DNA from: Hydractinia symbiolongicarpus
Lineage: Eukaryota; Cnidaria; Hydrozoa; Anthoathecata; Hydractiniidae
Assembly: GCF_029227915.1 (NCBI RefSeq)
Contig: NC_079887.1
Span: 12,338,001-12,402,000, forward strand
Direction of reading: 5' to 3'
Length of the DNA: 64,000 nt
The notes under the pieces were generated by a model. That model searched no databases. It saw only the letters and a program-made list of their open reading frames with translations, and was not told where the DNA came from. Position 1 is the stretch's first letter. Each line of letters opens with the position of its first letter. Positions 1-11,230 of the stretch are shown here, piece by piece. The translations under genes were made by a program, and so were the position numbers.

Positions 1-1640
1 TATTTCACTTAGTGTCCACCAAATGCTGCATTTTTGTTTATGTAAATTTTGGAGTATTAGATTCTACCAAAACAATCAATTTTTATCTGATTGTCCACCA
101 AATGCTGCATTTTTGGGCCTTTATTTTTTAAAATTGTGTTATAACGTTGCAATTGTCTACCAAATACTGCATTTTTGTTCATAAAAATTTTAAAATATTA
201 GATAGTACCGCAAAGGGTAATTTTCCTCTAATTGCTCCATATTTGAGCCTATCATATTTGATATTGTGCAATAAAAGCGCATTATTTCACTTATTGCCCA
301 CCAAATCCTCAATTTTTGTATATATAGATGTTTTAAAAATCAAAAAATCCCGTCAAAATACACTATTTCACTTAGTGTCCACTAAATGCTGCATTTTTGT
401 TTACATATATTTTGGAGTATTAGATTATACCGCAACATGCAATTTTTGTCTGATTGTCCACCAAATGCTGCATTTTTGTGCCTATAATTTTTAAAATTGT
501 GTTAAAACGCCACAATCTATTATCCATTGTCCACCAATGCTGCATTTTTGTTTATATATAATTTTGAAGTATTAGATTATACCGCAACATGCAATTTTTT
601 TCTGATTGTCCACCAAATGCTGCATTTTTGTGCCTATAATTTTTGATTCTATGTAATGAAACCACATATTTTCACTTAGTGTCCACTAAATGCTGCATTT
701 TTGTTCACATAAATTTTGGAGTATTAGATTATACCGCAACATGCAATTTTTGTCTGATTGTCAACCAAATGCTGCATTTCTGTGCCTATAATTTTTAAAA
801 TTGTCTTATAACGCCACAATCTATTATCCATTGTCCACCAAATGCTGCATTTTTGTTTATATATAATTTTGAAGTAATAGATTATACCGCAACATGCAAC
901 TTTTTTCTGATTCTCCACCAAATGCTGCATTTTTATGCTTATAATTTTTAAAATTGTCTTATAACGCCGCAATGTATCATCCATTGTCCACCAAATGCTG
1001 CATTTTTGTTGATATAAATTTTAAGTCATTAAATAGTACGGAAAATGTAATTTTCCTCTGATTGTCTATCAAATGCTCCATTTTTGAGCCTATAATAATT
1101 GATATTGTGCAATAAAAGCACATTATTTCACTTATTGACCACCAAATGCTCAATTTTTGTATATACAGATGTTTTAAATATCAAAAAATCCCGTTCAAAT
1201 ACACTATTTCACTTAGTGTCCACCAAATGCTGCATTTTTGTTTACATAAATTTTGGAGTATTAGATTATACCAAAACAATCAATTTTTGTCTGATTGTCC
1301 ACCAAATGCTGCATTTTTGTGCCTATAATTTTTAAAATTGTCTTAAAACGCCACAATCTATCATCCATTGTCCACCAAATGCTGCATTTTTGTTGATATA
1401 AATTTTAAGTTATTAGATAGTACGGCAAAATGTAATTTTCCTCAGATTGTCTACCAAATGCTTCATTTTTGTCCCTATAGTTTTTGATTCTATGTAATAA
1501 AACCACATTTTTACTTAGTGTCCACCAAATGCTGCAGTTTTGTTCATATAAATTTTAAAATGTTAGATAATACGGCATAATATAATTTTCCTCTGATTGT
1601 CTACCAAAGGCTCCATTTTTGAGTCTATACTTTCTGACAC
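1..1640. repeat. Satellite-like tandem array, ~76-bp monomer
   Basis: About 21 degenerate copies of a monomer whose core reads ACCAAATGCTGCATTTTTG recur every 70-85 bases, for example near 17, 95, 456, 606, 685, 838, 987, 1217, 1297, 1370 and 1520. Monomers belong to several sub-types: some carry the core, some carry CTCAATTTTTG or CTCCATTTTTGAG. A higher-order period is visible, because the block starting TGATATTGTGCAATAAAAGC at 259 returns at 1100 (about 841 bases, roughly 11 monomers). Short open frames through it are repeat artefacts. The array runs off the left edge of the window, so its full size is unknown. Confidence 0.85.
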
Positions 1641-2387
1641 ATCTGACAAATTAACCATACTTATAATTTTTGACTTTGTGTAAAAATTATGGTTTTATTA
1701 CACAATGTCAGAAGATTTAACCAGGAAATGTGCAAAATAAAAACACGTAGAGCTAAAGGACTACAAACCACTCACCACAACTACCATAAGCAGCACAAAC
1801 TGAAAATACTTCCTATTTTACGACACTAGGCATTAGTTCAATTTGTGAAAAGAGTGGTGTTCTCAGCAAGAAAACAACTTACTATAATAAATCACAACTG
1901 GGAAGAGATCCCAAGGCTCACTCCAATGTGTTGCCTACGAACAGCAATAACATTATGGCTTCCTTCGAAATGTCTTCTGTGCATCTAAGGTACATGAACT
2001 CCTGCACAGAGTTAATGCATAAAAGTTAAAGAAGACTATTTTTCTTGGTTCGCTGGGGCATTATCCTTCACTAACATCAACAAGTAAAACCAATTTGAAA
2101 TAGAGTGTTCGTTGCCCAATATAATTTCTCATCATTATAGTTTGTTCAATTATCGTAAGAAAAGATAACATGTACTTCTTCAAATCTCCGATACCAACAC
2201 AACATCATCAACCTTGAAGGAGCGTTTATAGTTCCGAATATTTTTTCCTTGTTCTAAAATTTGTAAATAGCCGTTTCGCCGTGGAAAACAATAAATGCTG
2301 TATGCATGGCTTTTTGAAAAAGTGGAAATTCGACAATAACACGCACTTATTAATCGTCTTTGTGCGCGTTTAAATTTATTTGTTGAG
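1641..2387. other. Non-coding stretch, nothing recognised
   Basis: AT-rich sequence after the satellite array. I see no long open frame, no RNA gene and no transposon end. It may be ordinary intergenic DNA or an old repeat too decayed to recognise. Confidence 0.5.
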
Positions 2388-2513
2388 GCAATGGTGAGAA
2401 GTTCCAGATTGGCAGATATTTTTTACCTAGGCAACCGATACTTTATTGGGAACACAAATTTGGAGTTCAGCCTAGGTGAAAATATCTGGCAATCTGGAAC
2501 TTCTCACCATTGC
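2388..2513. repeat. Near-perfect inverted repeat (MITE-like hairpin)
   Basis: Arms 2388-2431 and 2471-2513 are reverse complements with only a couple of mismatches or small gaps. The left arm begins GCAATGGTGAGAAG and ends CCTAGG; the right arm begins CCTAGG and ends CTCACCATTGC. The loop is 39 bases. The compact palindromic shape is typical of a small MITE or fold-back element. No clear target duplication flanks it. Confidence 0.8.
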
Positions 2514-4457
2514 TCGCTTAGTGTCTTGTTTTTTTTTCCATTATGATGTTCTATTTTTCTGTCCATAATATTTAGTTTGAAAAGAGAGAAAACTGTCATT
2601 TAGTTAACATTTGTCAAGATCCAGTTTAAGACCGTGCTGAAATATTAATTGTATATTACAAAAATTAGAAAGCAATTCAACGCGACAGCAAGATCTCTGT
2701 CATTTGTTACTTGTAGCTTGAAGATTTAGTACGTGGTTTAGTCTAATCCAGTTTTGACCGACAGACGGACAATGACAATTATTATAGAAACTAAACCAGT
2801 GAATCGGCGGTATATGCCAGATTGAGCGCTTTAATTAAAATAACTCCAATGATATAAGCAATAGACTGTGGCTACGCCTTTAAACTAAAGCAGTGACAAA
2901 ACAGTTTTATTAAGTTTAATTTTTAAAAATTAATAGACACTGACCGTATTTTTATATTTATTCTCTTTGTTATATCCCAGTGTTTTTAAAAGTATTTAAC
3001 AGTAAAATGGATAAAATATTTGGGATCCTCACCAAAATTATAATAAGGTGTGAAATTTTCAAGACAATAATGCATATAAATAATCTGTTATAGCAGTTTG
3101 TTTGATAATTTTAAAGTTACGCTCGTAAGCGTTTAAAAGTTATGCTCGTAAGCGGTTTGACTGTGACAATAACGTCGCCAAAGCAGGAAATTTTGAATAT
3201 CAAACAAGTTACTGCATTTTAATTTACCTATACTGAGTTGTAGATAAGAAAAATATTGGTAAATTAAAGTTTTAAAAACATGAAATTAGGAATTATTTAT
3301 CGTATATATACAACCTTGTTTTTAATAAAAGCACAGGCTACGCAGCTAGTGTTGTTACTCCGTTTAGATTTATTTCGTGGAAAAGTTTGAATGTTTAAAG
3401 CCATGGCCTATTTAAATAAAAATATAGACTAGCTACGTTACAAAATTAACTGTAGAATCTGCATTCAACAAGTTTGGTTAATAAAAAGTGAATGTATTTT
3501 AGTAGAGTTTACCATAGATAGCGCGTCATTTAAAAATTATCAAAAAAGAAACAATGAAATTGGTTAGAACAACATAGTACAGTTGGCTTAGTTAGTTGAA
3601 TATTTTCTGCTTCCGCATGATCAACGTTTTAAACCAAAATCTTATATTTGATTTGATTTGCTTAAGATTTATACATGATTTAAAAAACCGTGATGAAACG
3701 CTTAACATGTCAAATTTATCAAAAACAAATATTACAAAAGTAAAGGTCTTGAAACGTAAAAAGGTCAAAACAAGTATATATGTCCTCTTCAAATGGTTCC
3801 ATAGAAGAGTTGCTTTTTCCGGACGTTTATTTAAGTAACTGAAATGTATTAAGTTCAGTTCAAGTTGCTTAATTTATTTCTGTGACTAAAACAAAAGTGA
3901 GATCTTCGAAGCTAGTTGAAAAAATTTAGGTCAGGTTAGGTTTTTATAAAGGCATCTTTCTGAGCTAGAAATATTTGTACTTAAAACATTAACGGCAAAT
4001 TAAGTATTAAGTAGAGAGCTAAAAATTAAAAGTAGTGACGATGTCCTGACCCATCTTCCACTTTTAATTCATTTATTCAAAAACTCGCATAACGACAATG
4101 GTTAACAGTTAAAATTTGTGACCCTTTTTCAAACAACGGGCGCACGCGCTTATAGTTAGGCTGTCCAATCTTTTAATGCTCTGGTCCACCTTTCAAGGCA
4201 GCGATCTGTTTACAAACGGGAGGACCAATCGTTAAGCTAGCCTATACAGAGTCTCGGAAGGATCCATATGTGATATTGTATTTAAGCAATTTTATCGATA
4301 AATGTCCGAATAAAAAAAATAAAAAAATTACAAACTAACAATAATTCCCTAAAGAATAAAGTAATTTAAATGCAAGTTCGATTTTTGCAGTTAAGGGGGC
4401 AATTTAACACTATTCAGTCTGGGAATATTTCAATCATGTTATGACTAGGAAGAGTCC
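2514..4457. other. Non-coding stretch, nothing recognised
   Basis: No supported gene. Open frames around 3592-3838 are short, AT-driven and occur on both strands at once. A short direct repeat (GCTCGTAAGCG at about 3121 and 3144) is the only structure I noticed. Confidence 0.5.
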
Positions 4458-4512
4458 AATTCCCCGTTCCCTCTATACGGCTAATTCGCAATGCATTATG
4501 GTAGTTGTATTC
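4458..4512 (+). repeat. Left terminal inverted repeat of the ISL2EU element
   Basis: 55 bases, beginning AATTCCCCGTTCCCTC and ending GTAGTTGTATTC. It is the exact reverse complement of 8109-8163. It contains an ATG at 4498 that opens the same few codons as the transposase start at the other end, but here the frame closes soon after the repeat. Confidence 0.92.
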
Positions 4513-4721
4513 TACAGTTTTCCCTCCCAGAAGCGAGAGTTTGTAAATAAATAACAGCATTCTTTTTATTGTGGCGATAATAACAAAAAGCCGTTATTGT
4601 TTGTGATAATTTTCAAATCTCCTCAAGAAAATCATTATCTCCCTTATCCAAAACCCGTGTTATTGATGTAAACATTTAAATATTGTTAGTTAGTGAGGTT
4701 TTAGGAGTGAAAGAAGTCGAA

Positions 4722-6410
4722 ATGGAAGTAATAAATAAGGATACAGATTTAGATATAATTTTAAGCTCTACAGATCTTGGGCCTAGCTTTTCTCAAAGCT
4801 CTTGTGTGGTACCAAGACCTGTTTTTAAAGAATTAACAAATGCCGAGAGGGACGAAGAAGTGGAGGAAAGAACACACGAAGATATAAGTCAATGGTCAAC
4901 TGATCTTGCAGCTATGCCTTCGATCACCCAGGAGAAAATTCACCAATATTTAGTTCTTGGAAATAGCTGTGATAGCAAGCCGAAGGGTGCTACAAAGCAT
5001 AAAATTCTTGGATACCAACTATTCAAGGAGAGCTACGTGAAGAAAGTGAGAGTTAAAAGTAATGTTATGGCTGAAAAATTAACTTTTCTTGTGAAATGTT
5101 TTGTAGCTGCTTCCATGAAAAGAGAAAAATATTCTGTTTATGTCCACCTGTGTCAAAGAAGTGGTGATATTTTGTATGCGAAATGTTTATGTAAAGCTGG
5201 AGCAGGAGGATGCTGTAAGCATGTCGCAGCAGTTCTATTTCAATTGGTTGAATACAAACAGTTGGACTTAAAAATTGTCCCTGATGACAAGACATGCACA
5301 GATTTGTTACAAAAATGGCATGTACCTGGAGAAAGTGCAAATTCTGCACCAATAAAATTTTCTGCAATGGCATTCGAGAAAGCAGACCTTACGAAAGACA
5401 CAAATGAAAGTCGCAAAAGATCGTTGGTCACAGGAAATAGAAAATTTTGTTCTACACCACTGTTTGCACATGAGCCCTCAACCGAAAAAGTCAAAAAATT
5501 AGCGACAGACTTATTTGAAATAGGGCAAGGAACTTCAATGGCATATTTATTACAAGGAAATGACTATAAACCATCATCATTTTATGACACATCTATAAAA
5601 GAATTTAATTTTGAACAGACAAACAGTGAAACAGTTGAATTACGTCCGACAGTTAATTTATTTTTGCAGGCTCTTGACTTTGAACCAGAAATAGCAGAGT
5701 TATCAGATGAGCAAAAGTCATTTGTAAACAATTTCATTCATGTCAATGCCGAACAAGTTCGAGACATAGAAAAATCCACATGTACTCAGTATAAATGTGA
5801 TATGTGGTACACAGAAAGAAAGAAACGCATAACATCATCCAATTTTGGATCTATTATAAATAGAAGAAAAAATATACATCCAAAAAGCATATTACAAAAA
5901 TGTCTAAATAAAAATAAAAACTTTACATCAGAGGCCTGCAAATGGGGCTTAGAAAATGAAGTTAATGCTCTAAACTGGTATCAAACCGAGAAAAATATTG
6001 AAGTCGAAAAATGTGGTTTCGTTATTAATCCAAAATGGCCGTGGTTAGGTGCAAGTCCTGATGGCGCAACAACTTTGAATGGGAATGCTCGATTGATTGA
6101 GGTGAAGTGCCCATATTCAAAAAAGGATTGCTCTATTTCTGACGCATGCAAAGATAAAAATTTTTTTTTACAAATATCGAATGGCAAGCCAAAACTCAAA
6201 GAAAGACATAATTATTTTCACCAATGTCAAGGTGTGATGGCAGTAACACAAGTCAATGAAATTGATTTTATTGTTTATACAAAAGTTGACCGACATGTGG
6301 AAACAATAGTTTTTCAAAAGGAAAAATGGAACAGAATTACTTTGCCTGAGCTAACACACTTTTATTTCACTTTCATGCACAGCAACATTACAGAACAACA
6401 GTGTGAGTAA
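4722..6410 (+). CDS. SWIM zinc-finger / YqaJ-type nuclease of the transposon
   Basis: 562 residues from the first ATG; the frame is open a little further upstream from a TTG, but without a methionine. A SWIM zinc finger lies near residues 155-168 (C155-x-C157, then C-x-H168). The C-terminal half is a YqaJ/lambda-exonuclease-like PD-(D/E)xK domain: GASPDG with D447, then E460-V-K462 in IEVKCPY, preceded by KWGLENE and SSNFG motifs of the family. YqaJ proteins are DNA exonucleases or recombinases, and in ISL2EU elements they accompany the transposase, presumably helping process ends. No stop or frameshift is seen. An AATAAA overlaps the stop codon. An upstream 5' exon cannot be excluded. Confidence 0.85.
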   Translation: MEVINKDTDLDIILSSTDLGPSFSQSSCVVPRPVFKELTNAERDEEVEERTHEDISQWSTDLAAMPSITQEKIHQYLVLGNSCDSKPKGATKHKILGYQLFKESYVKKVRVKSNVMAEKLTFLVKCFVAASMKREKYSVYVHLCQRSGDILYAKCLCKAGAGGCCKHVAAVLFQLVEYKQLDLKIVPDDKTCTDLLQKWHVPGESANSAPIKFSAMAFEKADLTKDTNESRKRSLVTGNRKFCSTPLFAHEPSTEKVKKLATDLFEIGQGTSMAYLLQGNDYKPSSFYDTSIKEFNFEQTNSETVELRPTVNLFLQALDFEPEIAELSDEQKSFVNNFIHVNAEQVRDIEKSTCTQYKCDMWYTERKKRITSSNFGSIINRRKNIHPKSILQKCLNKNKNFTSEACKWGLENEVNALNWYQTEKNIEVEKCGFVINPKWPWLGASPDGATTLNGNARLIEVKCPYSKKDCSISDACKDKNFFLQISNGKPKLKERHNYFHQCQGVMAVTQVNEIDFIVYTKVDRHVETIVFQKEKWNRITLPELTHFYFTFMHSNITEQQCE

Positions 6411-6500
6411 ATAAAATTGTTTCCTCACAATATTGTTTTGTCTTTATATTTCATGATCTAGTATATATATATATATATAGTGTACGAAAGTTTATAATTT
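6411..6500. other. Short convergent intergenic spacer inside the transposon
   Basis: About 90 bases lie between the 3' ends of the two transposon genes. It holds a (TA) run at about 6460-6478, and AATAAA-like sequences that could serve as poly(A) signals for either gene. Confidence 0.6.
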
Positions 6501-8123
6501 TTAGTCATTCGTATTTACATCTGGTACCAACTGTGGTAAAAAATTAACTAAATAACAACAAATAACCCATATCTTATTGAGTTCAGCAGCCATTGATAGT
6601 TTGAAAACTGTTTGTAAAATTCGGTAATTTTTTATACGTTCGATTGCTCGTTCGACATGTACACGTACAGATGCTATTCTTCTAGTTTCGTTTTCCTCTA
6701 ATAAACTTAGCTGAGGTTTTCCATCTAAAAATGGTGGAATATTTAATGTTACTCCATCAGGTAAATCTTCCTCGAGCTCAAATCCTCTATCAGCCATCAC
6801 AGAATCCCCAGGCTCTAGCAAATCGTATATACCACTATCTTTTGTTATTCGTTTATCCGAAAAGCGTCCACCATACAAATCAGAGACAAATGTCACTGAT
6901 CCATCAGGAGCTATTCCGACTAATCCTTTTGCTGTATTATGGTGTTTGTAATTTGAAAAGGTACTGGACTGTGTGCGATATGACGTAGGCATTTCCACAA
7001 ATACTTCTGTACAATCTAATATGACACGGGTATTTGGGTAACTTTTTTGAAAACATTTCGGCATTCTATTTTGTACTGTTTCTTTTGAAGCCCATATTGG
7101 AAGCATACGGAATTGTGAATGTAAAAAATCTGTCCATGTAATCAATATTCTGCTTATGTGACTTGTCGACATATTAAATCGAACAGCCATATCTTCTAAC
7201 AAAAGTCCACATCGAATTCGAACCAGTATCATAAAGAATTCTTCTTCTGCGCTCAATGATCGTGATCGGCCTCGTTTTGTAGAGTTTATATTTTTTGTAT
7301 TTTCAGTGTTAGTATTTGAACCCCAATATATTAGTTTATTTGCAGCTGGTTGTAAATATTCTAAAACTGCTTTGAATAATTTATAAGATTCGAATCCGGT
7401 ATAAAACTTAAAGTGTGCTTCATTGTGTTTAAACCGGTCAATTGAAAATGCTATGTCACTTATAGTGGCTTGTTGTTTTTCAATAGTTTGATCAAGTTCC
7501 TTTTCATGAATTCTCATACAACTAATTTCGGCTCTCAATTTTTCCAACTCTTGTTTTAACTCTTCCTCCACAGATAATTCTGCAGCAATGTCATTTGTCG
7601 TAGCCCTCACAGGAGAAAATAGTTGCAATTTACAGTTTGTACTGTTGAGAGTTTTTCTTGGTTTGCTAGCTGTTGGTTTGATAGTTTTTGGGACTATTGT
7701 GGGAACATTGTTCATATATGTCTTCTTTCCACCAGTGAAATGAACAGAGCAAACTCTATGCGATGTAGAAGGTACAAAATCCTTTCTACTGATCATAAAA
7801 AGCCATTTCTTTCGAAGCTCTGAGTCTTTAGGAATGACATAAAAAGATAAGTCTGGATTCTTCTTTGAGTTGTTTTGACAGAGAGGTACACAGCAAGTTA
7901 TCCCTCCTCCTTTACTTTTAGCTTGCAATAAAAAGCTTGAACTTGATGAAAAGTTTGAGCCAATGCTTGCAGGAGAGCCCAAGTTTTGAAAAAAACTGTT
8001 GTCTTGATTAGAATTTTGTATATCGCTTTGGTTTTGAGTAGAATTAAGGATGAAGTGTACTTGTTCGGCCATTTTTGTTACTACGAATGGTTTGTTTACG
8101 TTTTCGCGGAATACAACTACCAT
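6501..8123 (-). CDS. THAP-domain DDE transposase (ISL2EU type)
   Basis: 540 residues. An N-terminal THAP zinc finger (C2CH) spans about 77-145, with C77/C78, C82, C125 and H128, and is the likely DNA-binding domain. A leucine/glutamate-rich coiled coil follows at about 185-225. The DDE_4 (HARBI1/IS5-like) catalytic core has D370 in VILDCTE, D445 in MADRGF and E491 in VERAIE, so all three catalytic acids are present. The first ATG (8123) lies inside the right terminal repeat, which would make the first five residues repeat-encoded. The next ATG (8072, MAEQVHF) is an equally plausible start. The frame is intact. Confidence 0.85.
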   Translation of the reverse strand: MVVVFRENVNKPFVVTKMAEQVHFILNSTQNQSDIQNSNQDNSFFQNLGSPASIGSNFSSSSSFLLQAKSKGGGITCCVPLCQNNSKKNPDLSFYVIPKDSELRKKWLFMISRKDFVPSTSHRVCSVHFTGGKKTYMNNVPTIVPKTIKPTASKPRKTLNSTNCKLQLFSPVRATTNDIAAELSVEEELKQELEKLRAEISCMRIHEKELDQTIEKQQATISDIAFSIDRFKHNEAHFKFYTGFESYKLFKAVLEYLQPAANKLIYWGSNTNTENTKNINSTKRGRSRSLSAEEEFFMILVRIRCGLLLEDMAVRFNMSTSHISRILITWTDFLHSQFRMLPIWASKETVQNRMPKCFQKSYPNTRVILDCTEVFVEMPTSYRTQSSTFSNYKHHNTAKGLVGIAPDGSVTFVSDLYGGRFSDKRITKDSGIYDLLEPGDSVMADRGFELEEDLPDGVTLNIPPFLDGKPQLSLLEENETRRIASVRVHVERAIERIKNYRILQTVFKLSMAAELNKIWVICCYLVNFLPQLVPDVNTND

Positions 8124-8163
8124 AATGCATTGCGAATTAGCCGTATAGAGGGAACGGGGAATT
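8109..8163 (-). repeat. Right terminal inverted repeat of the ISL2EU element
   Basis: Exact reverse complement of 4458-4512. The first possible start codon of the transposase (8121-8123 on the minus strand) sits within it, so the repeat is both a transposase-binding end and the 5' end of a gene. Confidence 0.92.
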
Positions 8164-9060
8164 AAATCCCATTTGGCACATAGTGTACGTCAGGAAAGGA
8201 ACAAAATAGGAGCAAAACTTGTTTACTTATGTGAGCACATTTTTTGTGAAGCATGAAATACCAAATACAAAATTGCACGAAAATCCGATTTTCCAGGATT
8301 TTGGGTTAAATCCAAAAATATTAAAAATTGGATTAAGCACGTCTTCAATATTTTCGGAATATTTTCCCTTGATGAACTAAAGTTGTGATGTAAGTTTCAT
8401 GTTCTAAGGATTATCCTATCTAAGATTATCAAATTTTCCCGATTATGATCTTAAGGGGTAGTTTTAAGTAATAGACAATATCCAAGGGTTTGAAAGGTCT
8501 TAGACCTAACAAAATAGCATGTGATTGCCTAACAGATAAATATAAAAAGACTCAATAAGTATCAGAGCAAAAACGAGTTATTAAAAAAAAACCAACAGGA
8601 TGGCGTGGAATACGCCCAGCATAAATGTATAAAGTATATATTTTCAAGTGGAAGCCATAAACAAATAACGGGAATGTTAATATTCTTTTTACCATGCTAT
8701 ACCATATATATATATATATATATATATATATTCTGCACAGAATGTAGTGTTGTCAGCCCATCTGGTGCTATCTACTGACCGCTAACCGGCTTGCGTGGCA
8801 GGCATGCAAGTAATAATATTTTAAGTATCTAGGCTAGATATATAAATCTTTAAATATTTACAAAGTTATGCCATGCCATCATGATGTATGCTGACTTGGA
8901 AAAAATAAAATATAGCTAGCTATATATGTACCACTATTGCTAATTACATACCTTTGAACACTGGAATCCTGTAAAATGGGAAATTGGGTGAACTTATTTT
9001 AGGGTTTCTGTGAGGTGCTGCTATAGTTAGTGCCAAGGGAAAACATTTAAGATTTTGAGC
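8164..9060. other. Non-coding stretch with a (TA) microsatellite
   Basis: No gene seen. A (TA)14 run covers about 8704-8731. The rest is unremarkable AT-rich sequence. Confidence 0.55.
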
Positions 9061-9099
9061 CTCACTCTAGATCCTAAGAAAAATTTTGCTGAGTTTAGA

Positions 9100-9690
9100 A
9101 GAGGTTGCCGATGCCGATAAGCCGCAAACGCCCGCATATGTGGAGGCAAGTTTGAGAAATTTCGAATTTAATTGGCCCAAAACCGCCTGCACTTTCACGA
9201 ACTCGCCCGGAGCATTCCTGAAGTGCAATTTCTTGTAACATGCAGACAAGGTTGCCGACTCGACGAAAACGCTGTGTATGTCAGGGCGGGGGCAGGCGTT
9301 TTTTTCGGGGTTTTCGTTTGTAACCGGCCTAAAAAGCCTGGGTCTGTCTGAAACCGCCTGAAATGCTACGCGGGTAAGCTCCTTGGTTCTCATTTAAATT
9401 CTTACGAGAAGAAGCGAGGTGCTATTTTGTCGTCGTACTTACAGTTTATTATTTGTGGGATTTTGTTACAGCTATTTACAAAATATATGATATGGAAAAC
9501 AGTCTTCCACTACCATTCCTCAACATTAAAAGAATAAATTATACATGGTAATAAATGTTTAAAAAATGTTGTTTCGGGTTGATCTCAGGTTTCTCCAGGC
9601 AACATTTCAAGTTTTTATTAAATTGCCAGAACTCGACCGACAGGCGGCGTTTCCGGCAAGTCTGCAACCTCGTTCATGCAGTCGATAGTT
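9100..9690. repeat. GC-richer interspersed repeat with recurring GTTGCCG modules
   Basis: A module of the form GGTTGCCGA...CGAAAACGC occurs near 9105 and 9248 on the plus strand and again, reverse-complemented, near 9640-9675. The segment is noticeably GC-richer than its surroundings. A 108-codon minus frame at 9067-9393 overlaps it but shows no domain. I read it as a decayed non-autonomous element of unknown family. Confidence 0.45.
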
Positions 9691-9904
9691 GAAAGAAGGC
9701 ACTTGAAGATAAAGAAGTTAATTAAGTTAATATATAAGTTTTTCATCAAGTAAATTTTATTGAAAACTATCGAAAACAGTTCTTTTAAGAACTTCACTAC
9801 CATTATATTATATAAGTTTATTATTTAATTTTGTGAATACACCAAACTTGCTCGAAAACACCTGCACTTTTTACGGCATATGCAGCTTAATAGCACCCTC
9901 TTTG

Positions 9905-10054
9905 GTTAAGGGGCTGCTGACAAAAATTTTTGGGCCCTGTTTGTGGGATATCGACGTGTATTTCACGGACGGAAATACGCTTAAGAGGGGGAGGGAGGTC
10001 GTCTGAATCCTAACTGCAATATACTGCTAACAGGGACAAAAAAAGCCCCTTAAC
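9905..10054. repeat. Possible 150-bp MITE
   Basis: The 11-base sequence GTTAAGGGGCT at 9905-9915 is repeated as its reverse complement AGCCCCTTAAC at 10044-10054, with further partial complementarity inward. It contains no frame. No convincing target duplication is seen. Confidence 0.4.
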
Positions 10055-10593
10055 GTATATACCTAACGTAAATGTATGGTTTTTATACAATGAAATGCGA
10101 TATATAAAGGTAGGGTGACCCTATGGATTTCTCCATGGGTAAACTATTAGTTAGCCATATTTTGTCTGTTTGTCTGCCAAAAGCGTCTTGTGTAAAACCA
10201 CACAAAATGTAATGCGATACATTATGGGCAACCCTGTGAATTTTTCCATTGGTAAACGATTAGTATATATTAATAATAGCCATATTTTGTCTGTTCGCTG
10301 GGCACTCTTTTGTATGTATAGGAGTCTGTACTCTATAATAATAATTGCCATATTTTGTCTTTTTGTCTGCCAAAAGCATCTTGTGTAAAATCACGCACAA
10401 AATGTAATGCTATATAAAGGACGGACGACTCCATGAATTTTTTCAGGGTTAAACGATTAGTCTTGATATTGATACTAGACGTATGTTGTCTGTTTGTCGA
10501 CTAAAAGGGACTTGTGTAAAACCACAAGCGAAATGAAATGTAATATATAAAGGACGGGTGACCCCATGGATTTTTCCACACATAAACGATATA
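10055..10593 (+). repeat. Head-to-tail array of four decayed mini-Helitrons
   Basis: Four related units end with a weak hairpin of the type CCATGGATTTTTCCATGG followed by AAACGATTAG, at about 10150, 10263, 10460 and 10593. Three of them begin with the shared text TTTGTCTGTTTGTCTGCC...CTTGTGTAAAACCAC. The ends resemble the intact mini-Helitrons elsewhere in the window (hairpin, then CTAACGACTAG|T) but are diverged, with TTAG replacing CTAG. Tandem, same-direction copies fit either repeated end-to-end insertion or local amplification. Confidence 0.6.
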
Positions 10594-11220
10594 GCATGAT
10601 ATATGCTGTTTTGAAATTATGTGATTAAATAACTATATAAAAATGTAAATATGAAGGTCTCCAGGAATTAAATCCTGTCATACTGAGGCTGGCCATTTCT
10701 TAACATTTTTAAGATTTTTAAAAATTTCTTATATTGAAAAAAACCCTGCGTATTTTCAATTACAGGTGAAGAAGCAACACAATTTTTTTACTGAAGTTAC
10801 ATCCTGAAAAATTTATTCTAAAAATAACAGTCTTTTTTTGTCAACGAAAATAGAGTTTTAAAACAAAGAAAAGAGAAGAATAAAAAGTAAGACAGTTTCG
10901 GCCTAGAAGCATTTTGCTAGTAAAATTGAAGCAGGTCAAAAATAGGAAAAAAACGTGTATACAACCAGCTAATCTAGCAAACTTGTGGATTACAACGGGT
11001 TAACAGCTAGTATTTTATAAACGATTTTCAGGTTATAATTTATTTAGGAGTGGGAGGTAAGCTGTTTTAAGTGCATGTTTCAATTAAAATTATATAGCAT
11101 CACATACTTTTTAACTTGATTTTGTGAGGTATTGGTATCTTAGCAGACATAAGTTTGTTAATTTTTGCTACTGAAACAAAAAACTACAATGAATTTCTTT
11201 TCTTTTTTTAGGTTCGACAA
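10594..11220. other. Non-coding stretch, nothing recognised
   Basis: AT-rich sequence between the mini-Helitron array and the TATA-bearing 5' region of the next element. No frame or repeat stands out. Confidence 0.5.
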
Positions 11221-11230
11221 CCGTGACTCG

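Larger units (their letters stand above)
4458..8163. mobile_element. Complete ISL2EU-type DNA transposon
   Basis: A 3.7-kb element is bounded by perfect 55-bp terminal inverted repeats. It contains two intact convergent genes: a SWIM + YqaJ nuclease (plus strand) and a THAP-domain DDE transposase (minus strand), separated by about 90 bases. ISL2EU transposons (an IS5-like group near PIF/Harbinger) are known to encode this nuclease/transposase pair. Identical ends and uninterrupted frames suggest a recent insertion. A flanking duplication is not obvious: TCC|AATT on the left against AATT|AAA on the right. Confidence 0.85.

Noticed and set aside
147-1335. Open frames of 60-115 codons on both strands in the first 1.4 kb
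   Set aside because: They follow the satellite monomer, use non-ATG starts in part, and repeat the same peptide with each monomer.
4683-4721. TTG start for the YqaJ gene
   Set aside because: A eukaryotic gene should start at ATG; the first in-frame ATG is 4722.
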